Shown here in pieces: positions 5,666-10,160 of a stretch of DNA of 10,160 nucleotides. Within the stretch, counting starts at the first letter, position 1, and each line of letters opens with the position of its first letter. The notes beneath the pieces were generated by a model, which was not told where the DNA came from, made no database searches, and worked only from the letters and a program-made list of their open reading frames with translations. The DNA lies in NCBI GenBank assembly GCA_900549065.1, contig URNC01000072.1, positions 1 to 10,160 of the forward strand, read 5' to 3'. The translations under genes were made by a program, and so were the position numbers. Source of the stretch: an uncultured Collinsella sp. (GTDB lineage: Bacteria; Actinomycetota; Coriobacteriia; Coriobacteriales; Coriobacteriaceae).

Positions 5666-6745
5666 CTATTCGTCGCCGAAGCTGATGCCCAATGCCTTGG
5701 CCTCGTGCACAAGATCGCTCTGGGGATCGACATACTTGAGCTTGCCGGCGACATCCTCGAGCGGCATGTGGCACATCTTGCCGTCGCGCAGGGCGATCAT
5801 GTAGCCAAACTCGCCGCGCAGGCAGCCCAGCGCCGCCTCGACGCCACACTGGGTCGCAAAGATGCGGTCCTGAGCGTCGGGCTGGCCACCGCGCTGCGTG
5901 TGACCGGGGATGGCGACGCGGGTCTCGCGACCGGTCTTGGCCTCGATCTCCTTGGCGATGTCGTAGACGATCGACGGGCTCGTGCGCTCGGCGAGCTTCT
6001 TCTTGTACTCCTTCTTGGACAGCGCCGCGTCCTCCTTGGAGATGGCGCCCTCGGCGACGGCCACGATGGTAAAGCGGCTGCCGGTTTCCATGCGATGCTC
6101 GATGGTCTTGATGACCTGGTCCATGTCGTAGGGGATCTCGGGGATCAGGATGACGTCCGCGCCGCCCGCGACGCCGGCATACAGCGGGATCCAGCCAACC
6201 TTGTGGCCCATGATCTCGATGACGAACACGCGGCCGTGGCTCGAGGCGGTAGTGTGGATGTCGTCGATGCACTTGGTGGCGACGTCGATGGCGCTCGTAA
6301 AGCCAAACGTCAGCTCGGTGCCCCAGGTGTCGTTATCGATGGTCTTGGGCAAGGCGATAACGTTGAGGCCCTCTTCGCGCAGGCGGTTGGCGGTCTTGGT
6401 GGAGCCGTTACCGCCCAGCATAAACAGACAGTCGAGCTGCAGCTTATGATAGGTGTGGACCATCGCCGGCACCTTCTCGACGCCATCGGCCTCGGGGGTA
6501 TCCAGACGCTTGAACGGTGTGCGGCTCGTGCCCAGGATGGTGCCGCCGCGGGTGAGGATGCCGCTAAAATCGGCGGGCGTCATGACGCGGAACCTGCTGT
6601 AGATAAGGCCCTGGTAGCCGTCCTCAAAACCATAGATCTCGATAGGTTCTTCGCTATTGGTTATAAGCGTTTTGACGATGCCGCGCATGGTGGCGTTGAG
6701 CGCCTGGCAGTCGCCGCCACTAGTAAGAAGACCGATTCTAAGCAT
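5666..6745 (-). CDS. pfkA: 6-phosphofructokinase
   Basis: This 359-residue cytosolic enzyme phosphorylates fructose 6-phosphate to fructose 1,6-bisphosphate, the committed step of glycolysis. Visible motifs are TSGGDCQALN (8-17, nucleotide loop), GGNGS (111-115), PKTIDND (133-139, with the catalytic base Asp137), IMGHKVGW (178-185), IPEIPYD (201-207) and GHTQRGG (281-287). Glycine in GGNGS where pyrophosphate enzymes have Asp (GGDD) argues for ATP. Lys134 in PKTIDND is typical of group III enzymes and pyrophosphate enzymes rather than the E. coli type (PGTIDND). Asn113 replaces the usual Asp or Glu, and His181 stands where E. coli has the substrate-binding Arg of MGR. GGAAGGA lies six bases before the ATG. 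A 97-nt hairpin follows the TAG stop. Confidence 0.93.
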   Translation of the reverse strand: MLRIGLLTSGGDCQALNATMRGIVKTLITNSEEPIEIYGFEDGYQGLIYSRFRVMTPADFSGILTRGGTILGTSRTPFKRLDTPEADGVEKVPAMVHTYHKLQLDCLFMLGGNGSTKTANRLREEGLNVIALPKTIDNDTWGTELTFGFTSAIDVATKCIDDIHTTASSHGRVFVIEIMGHKVGWIPLYAGVAGGADVILIPEIPYDMDQVIKTIEHRMETGSRFTIVAVAEGAISKEDAALSKKEYKKKLAERTSPSIVYDIAKEIEAKTGRETRVAIPGHTQRGGQPDAQDRIFATQCGVEAALGCLRGEFGYMIALRDGKMCHMPLEDVAGKLKYVDPQSDLVHEAKALGISFGDE

Positions 6746-6783
6746 GGTGAATCCTTCCGGGCAAGTTATAACATGCGCATAAG

Positions 6784-6816
6784 TTTACCCCCGCACACTG
6801 TTGATACGGGGGTAAA
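6784..6816 (-). terminator. Hairpin between the amidohydrolase gene and pfkA
   Basis: TTTACCCCCG (6784-6793) pairs perfectly with CGGGGGTAAA (6807-6816) over a 13-base loop. On the minus strand it follows the stop of the gene at 6886 by about 70 bases and ends 38 bases before the pfkA start. No T-tract follows (CTTATGCG), so it may be a weak terminator, a processing site or a leader structure of the phosphofructokinase mRNA. A minus-strand TTATAA near 6767 could be a -10 box for pfkA but lacks a -35. Confidence 0.5.
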
Positions 6817-6885
6817 ACGTGTTAGCTCAAATGTATGGAAATGTAAGCAACGTCAGGCCAGCGTAAGGACGACGGTGCCAGCTCC

Positions 6886-7971
6886 TTACAGCGCGAAGGC
6901 ATCGATGTCGCCCCAGTGGCGGCGCAGCGTGATGGCGGCAGCGGGCTCGGTGTTGTCAAAGACGACTGACCACTGCGTGTTGCTGGTGATGTCTTCCGGA
7001 TTGGGCTCTTGCGCCGCAGCGCGTAGGGCCTTCCAAGCGACTGCCTCGTTCTGGGCACCGACATGGGCGTCAAGGACATCGGCGATTGCGACGGCGCGCT
7101 CTTTACCATGGCCCAGCTCGCCATTCTTTTGGTTGGGCAGCACTTCGTCGCCATAGCAGGCATAGAAGTTCGTAACCTGGCGTACAGGAGTCGCTTTGAA
7201 AGCGCGGTCCGGATCGTGCGGATCCCACTCTACTACGCGCGCGTCACCGGCGGCGTCGTTGATAAAGAAGTGGTAATCGCGTCCTGCCATGGCGTGCATG
7301 TCGTAGGCGGAAAGCAGGTCGACAGCTTCTTGCGTGGTGGCGGCACGGTCGAGCACCAGGCGGATGGCGAGCGAGGTATTGATGGCGGGGCGTTGCGTGT
7401 CCTGGTCACAGGGCTTGGAATCCAGGGTGAGTACGGCAATGGACACGCCGCATTCGTTAACACCGTCGAGCTGGCCAAACGGGCCCATGAGTGCGGCGGC
7501 CCGCCCGGCGGCGGAGTCAAGCGGAGTGTTATCGCCCAGGTTGTTAAGGGCGGCAAACCCGATGGAGGCATAGCCGCCGCGTGGGTGATTGCGCACCAGC
7601 AGCGCCGAGGTGTCGTCCTTAAAGTCGTAATTGCGACCGGTGCGCACGCGGCCTTCGGCATCTACGGCGACAAAAGCGCTGCAGGCAAACTGGGGCGCCT
7701 GGACATGTGCCGGCACACCGGGCAGCACCTGCGCCACCACCGCATCGATGTAGGCCTGGTCGTCGCGCACGCCAGCGGCGATGATGCGATCAAGATCGTA
7801 GTCGTAGGCGATGTCGATTGCGTACAGGTCATAGCCATCCGCGTAGCCGGTCAAGCGTTTGAGCGACGCGGCGGACTTGATTTGCTTGTGATAAACGATA
7901 CCGGTGGCAGCGGCAAGGCCGACGGCGACTCCCGCGACACCGCAGGCGATGGCAATGTTACGTGGCTTCAT
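6886..7971 (-). CDS. Linear amide C-N hydrolase (Ntn hydrolase), membrane-anchored
   Basis: This 361-residue protein belongs to the choloylglycine hydrolase/penicillin V acylase and acyltransferase-like group of Ntn hydrolases, which cleave linear amide bonds. The presumed nucleophile is Cys97 in FACSAF, followed by GRNYDF (112-117). DGVNECG (169-175) carries the family's conserved Asn, VTNFY lies near 267, and TQWSVVFDN (332-340) plus the closing LRRHWGDIDAF match family C-termini. Unlike classic bile salt hydrolases, where Cys becomes residue 1, about 96 residues precede the nucleophile. They include a hydrophobic segment (about 5-27) that is a signal peptide or anchor, so activation should need cleavage before Cys97. 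Substrate is unknown; bile salts, N-acyl amides and beta-lactams are all family options. AGGAG sits six bases before the ATG. It is divergent from the aminopeptidase gene. Confidence 0.88.
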   Translation of the reverse strand: MKPRNIAIACGVAGVAVGLAAATGIVYHKQIKSAASLKRLTGYADGYDLYAIDIAYDYDLDRIIAAGVRDDQAYIDAVVAQVLPGVPAHVQAPQFACSAFVAVDAEGRVRTGRNYDFKDDTSALLVRNHPRGGYASIGFAALNNLGDNTPLDSAAGRAAALMGPFGQLDGVNECGVSIAVLTLDSKPCDQDTQRPAINTSLAIRLVLDRAATTQEAVDLLSAYDMHAMAGRDYHFFINDAAGDARVVEWDPHDPDRAFKATPVRQVTNFYACYGDEVLPNQKNGELGHGKERAVAIADVLDAHVGAQNEAVAWKALRAAAQEPNPEDITSNTQWSVVFDNTEPAAAITLRRHWGDIDAFAL

Positions 7972-8122
7972 GGCGGCTCCTCTCGTCCTGTTAGCGCAAT
8001 TGTCGCAAAAGGAACGCGGGCATGATGGCTCAAGTTGGTGAGCGGCGCGGAATTAAGCACGGAATGAAGAGTGCGGCGCTGGCGTGGCGGGGTATGCTGG
8101 AGGGGACCATCAACCCAGCGAA

Positions 8123-8129
8123 AGGGGAG
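8123..8129 (+). promoter_or_regulatory. Ribosome binding site fixing the aminopeptidase start at 8133
   Basis: The purine run AGGGGAG ends three bases before ATG 8133, and its AGGGG part is five bases from it. The same frame stays open upstream to 8022, but the extra 37 residues lie ahead of the family's normal N-terminus and have no better site. Confidence 0.65.
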
Positions 8130-8132
8130 AGC

Positions 8133-9518
8133 ATGACGGATCAGGAAACGCCCGAGCGCGCGCACGTGACGGCCGACGATATCGAGGCCGCCAACGACCT
8201 TATCGACTTTATCGAGGCATGCCCCAGCATGTTCCATACGGCGGCGACCATTATAGCCGAGCTCGACGAGGCGGGCTTTACCTACCTGCCCGAGAACGCG
8301 GCATGGGACATCGAGCCGGGCGGGCGTTATTACACGCAGCGCAACACCTCGAGCGTCGTTGCCTTTAAGGTGGGCGAGGACCTGGCTGCTACGTGGGGCG
8401 AGGACGGCGTTGCCGGCGACTATCATTTTCAGCTCACGGCGTCGCACAGCGATTCGCCGACGTTTAAGGTCAAGGCTGTGCCCGAGCTCGACGGCGCAGG
8501 CGAGACGCTGCGTCTGAACACCGAGGCCTACGGCGGCATGATCGACTACACCTGGTTCGATCGTCCACTGGCGCTCGCGGGCCGCGTGCTGGTGCGCGAG
8601 GGCGACCGTATTGAGAGCCGCCTGCTTGCCACCGAGCGCGAGGTTGCCATTATTCCGAGCCTTGCCATCCATATGAACCGTGGCGTTAACGAGAGCTTTG
8701 CTCCCAACCGAGCCGTCGACCTGTGCCCGCTCATCAGCGCCGGTGAACTCAAGCAGGGAGATTTTGACGCTCTGATTGCCGATGAGCTGGACGTTGAGCC
8801 CGAGCAAATTTTGGGCCGCGATCTGTTCCTGGTCAATCGTCAGGATGCGCGCATTTGGGGCTGGGCCGACGAGTTTATCTCGACGCCCAAGCTCGACGAC
8901 CTGGCCTGCGCCTACACCTCGCTGCAGGCATTTTTGGGTGCCGAGAATGCGCACGACGTCTCGGTTTTCTGCTGCTTTGATAACGAGGAGGTTGGCTCCG
9001 AGACCAAGCAGGGTGCTATGTCGACGTTCTTGGCCGATGCGCTACGCCGCATTAACGGCTCGCTGGGCTTTGACGACGAATCGTATCACCGCGCACTTGC
9101 CGCCTCGATGCTCGTGAGCTGCGACAACGCACATGCCGTGCATCCCAATCATGCCGAGAAGTGCGATGCCCGCAACCAGGTGGTGCTTAACGGCGGCATC
9201 GTCGTCAAGGAAGCTGCTAACCAGCACTACTGCACCGATGCCTTTAGCCGCGCGGTGTTCCAGGCCATCTGCGATGACGCCGACGTGCCCACGCAGGCTT
9301 TCGCCAACAAGAGCGACATGGCCGGCGGTTCCACCCTGGGCAACCTGTCGAATATGCAGGCGAGCATGCATGCCGTGGACGTGGGCCTGCCGCAGCTGGC
9401 CATGCACTCGAGCTACGAGACCGGCGGCGTGCGCGACGTCATGTACGCCATCCGCGCCCTCACCGCCTTCTACGAGCGCAACCTAACCATCAACGGCGCC
9501 GAAAGCGTGGAGCTCTAA
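8133..9518 (+). CDS. M18 family zinc aminopeptidase
   Basis: This 461-residue cytosolic metallopeptidase of the M18 (aspartyl aminopeptidase) family removes N-terminal residues, typically acidic ones, from peptides. The expected dinuclear zinc site is visible: His105 in TASHSDSP, Asp255 in PKLDDLA, Glu285-Glu286 in CFDNEEVGS (catalytic base and ligand), Asp331 in SCDNAHAVHPN, and His425 in LAMHSSYE. The length is normal for M18 when translation starts at 8133; the in-frame start at 8022 would add 37 atypical residues. There is no signal peptide. The gene is transcribed away from the amidohydrolase, with 161 bp between them. A TATGCT at 8092-8097 is a possible -10 box without a clear -35. A 60-codon ORF abuts its stop. 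Confidence 0.93.
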   Translation: MTDQETPERAHVTADDIEAANDLIDFIEACPSMFHTAATIIAELDEAGFTYLPENAAWDIEPGGRYYTQRNTSSVVAFKVGEDLAATWGEDGVAGDYHFQLTASHSDSPTFKVKAVPELDGAGETLRLNTEAYGGMIDYTWFDRPLALAGRVLVREGDRIESRLLATEREVAIIPSLAIHMNRGVNESFAPNRAVDLCPLISAGELKQGDFDALIADELDVEPEQILGRDLFLVNRQDARIWGWADEFISTPKLDDLACAYTSLQAFLGAENAHDVSVFCCFDNEEVGSETKQGAMSTFLADALRRINGSLGFDDESYHRALAASMLVSCDNAHAVHPNHAEKCDARNQVVLNGGIVVKEAANQHYCTDAFSRAVFQAICDDADVPTQAFANKSDMAGGSTLGNLSNMQASMHAVDVGLPQLAMHSSYETGGVRDVMYAIRALTAFYERNLTINGAESVEL

Positions 9519-9701
9519 ATGCGAGCCGAAGAAATGAAGGCCGAGCGTGGGGCTCAGCTTATTGATCGGGGTTTACAGCTGTTCGTTGCCGCTTGCCATG
9601 AGTCAGGGGTCGACGTGTCCAAGGCGCGACCAACGAGTGCTGAAGAACTCAAGTGTAACGCCTATTCGGACCGCTATGGCGAGGAGACGGACTGGCTCTA
9701 A
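9519..9701 (+). CDS. Small hypothetical protein, 60 residues
   Basis: The ATG (9519-9521) directly follows the aminopeptidase TAA, and GGAG at 9509-9512 lies six bases upstream, so translational coupling is plausible. The product is acidic and hydrophilic at both ends, with one amphipathic stretch (LIDRGLQLFVAACH, about 14-27). No membrane segment or known motif is seen, and I do not recognise a family. Codon choice is more AT-leaning than in the aminopeptidase. It may be a genuine small gene, a decayed gene end, or a chance ORF. Confidence 0.45.
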   Translation: MRAEEMKAERGAQLIDRGLQLFVAACHESGVDVSKARPTSAEELKCNAYSDRYGEETDWL

Positions 9702-9807
9702 TAAGCGAAGTGTCGAAAACGCTAGATGTATGTTTGATATCACTTTGGAGAGAGTGTCGCAGACAGAACTACCGGTATGGTGCAAGCCAACCTGACCCCA
9801 TTGCATC

Positions 9808-9847
9808 AAACCTACCAAAAAGGGACAGGTTCATTTTTGGCAGGTTT
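9808..9847 (+). repeat. Dispersed repeat, copy C (complete, one arm mismatch)
   Basis: AAACCTACCAAAAA (9808-9821) pairs with TTTTTGGCAGGTTT (9834-9847) at 13 of 14 positions. The 12-base centre GGGACAGGTTCA matches copy B closely. Similarity continues as TATCTGGGCAAATGCC. Here it does not form a terminator, unlike in copy B. The orientation is the same as copy B and opposite to copy A. Confidence 0.8.
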
Positions 9848-9935
9848 TATCTGGGCAAATGCCGCAATGCCAACAGCTGGACAGAATTGTTAAGACCCTA
9901 CAGATTGGCCAAACGGCGGGCTCGCAGCGTCGACT

Positions 9936-9963
9936 GTTCCGCCGTTCGTTAGAACGGCGGAAC
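9936..9963 (-). terminator. Terminator-like hairpin after the dehydrogenase gene
   Basis: GTTCCGCCGTTC (9936-9947) and GAACGGCGGAAC (9952-9963) form a perfect 12-bp stem with a four-base GTTA loop. On the minus strand it begins one base after the TAG stop of the hydroxyacid dehydrogenase. It lacks a T-tract, like most other hairpins in this window, but its position supports a role in 3'-end formation. Confidence 0.65.
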
Positions 9964-9964
9964 C

Positions 9965-10160
9965 CTAATGTTCGATCCAGCAACGCAGGGTCTCGGCGGC
10001 TTGCAGGTGACGCAGATTCTCTGCGGCGATGTCGACGACGTTGTTGAGCGTGGCGGCTAGGTGGAACCAGCCGGAGACGTGCGGTGTGATGAGCATGTTG
10101 GGCGCATCCCACAGGGAGCTTGTGGCGGGCAGCGGCTCGGGGTCGGTGACGTCGACCGCG
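9965..10160 (-). CDS. D-2-hydroxyacid dehydrogenase, C-terminal part
   Basis: Only the last 64 residues are inside the window; the gene continues past the right edge. The frame reads AVDVTDPEPLP, then SLWDAPNMLITPHVSGW, and ends in LRCWIEH before TAG (9965-9967). The DPEPLP turn and the TPH histidine, the catalytic acid-base, are diagnostic of the NAD-dependent D-isomer-specific 2-hydroxyacid dehydrogenases (phosphoglycerate dehydrogenase, D-lactate dehydrogenase and relatives). The exact substrate cannot be told from this fragment. The open frame has no start codon requirement because it is truncated by the window edge. Confidence 0.85.
   Translation of the reverse strand, partial: AVDVTDPEPLPATSSLWDAPNMLITPHVSGWFHLAATLNNVVDIAAENLRHLQAAETLRCWIEH

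Larger units (their letters stand above)
9702..9964. other. Intergenic stretch with repeat copy C and a hairpin
   Basis: Apart from repeat copy C (9808-9847) and the hairpin at 9936-9963 I see nothing supportable. Short open frames overlap here on both strands but have no ribosome binding sites or protein-like composition. Confidence 0.5.

Noticed and set aside
5576..7156. A 526-codon open frame on the plus strand, longer than the gene opposite it
   Set aside because: It runs antisense to the phosphofructokinase and amidohydrolase genes and encodes low-complexity Gly/Ala/Asp-rich sequence typical of GC-rich shadow frames. Both opposite genes have intact family motifs.
7063..8025. A 320-codon plus-strand frame
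   Set aside because: It is antisense to the Ntn hydrolase gene, with no ribosome binding site or recognisable domain.
8022..8132. A 37-codon upstream extension of the aminopeptidase
   Set aside because: The start at 8133 has a clear purine-rich site and matches the family N-terminus; the extension lacks both.
7968..8954. A 328-codon minus-strand frame
   Set aside because: It is antisense to the M18 aminopeptidase, whose metal ligands are all present in the plus frame.

Overview
The window is GC-rich, has short intergenic gaps and carries dispersed palindromic repeats. Together with the gene content this suggests a gut actinobacterium of the class Coriobacteriia, most likely Collinsella or a close relative. 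That assignment is inference from style and family resemblance; no rRNA or marker gene is present.

Layout. (1) 1-266: a hairpin and a short tandem repeat, no gene. (2) 267-905 (-): a GyrI/SbmC-like small-molecule-binding protein whose promoter region holds a perfect 14-bp palindrome of the LexA (SOS box) type. (3) 1177-4649 (+): a two-gene ABC operon, a MacB/LolD-type ATPase and a large double-FtsX permease, closed by a strong hairpin terminator. Partial or complete copies of one palindromic repeat lie on both sides of it in opposite orientation. (4) 4766-5086 (-): a small soluble protein of a widespread uncharacterised family. (5) 5087-5665: a 579-bp gap with no credible gene but three different long inverted-repeat elements (160, 71 and 97 nt) in a row. 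(6) 5666-6745 (-): a 6-phosphofructokinase with several non-standard active-site residues. (7) 6886-7971 (-): a membrane-anchored or secreted Ntn hydrolase of the linear-amide C-N hydrolase (choloylglycine/acyltransferase-like) group. (8) 8133-9518 (+): an M18 zinc aminopeptidase, with a 60-codon ORF directly abutting its stop. (9) 9702-9964: a third copy of the dispersed repeat and a terminator-like hairpin. (10) 9965-10160 (-): the C-terminal end of a D-2-hydroxyacid dehydrogenase that continues beyond the window.

The proteins are mostly housekeeping or common accessory families with no obvious shared pathway. The only clear co-functional unit is the ABC pair. The most unusual content is non-coding: the LexA-like operator in front of a GyrI-family gene (E. 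coli sbmC/gyrI is itself an SOS gene), a three-copy repeat that can fold in alternative ways, and the array of large foldable elements downstream of the phosphofructokinase gene. I see no CRISPR array, tRNA, rRNA, transposase, phage gene or recognisable defence system.
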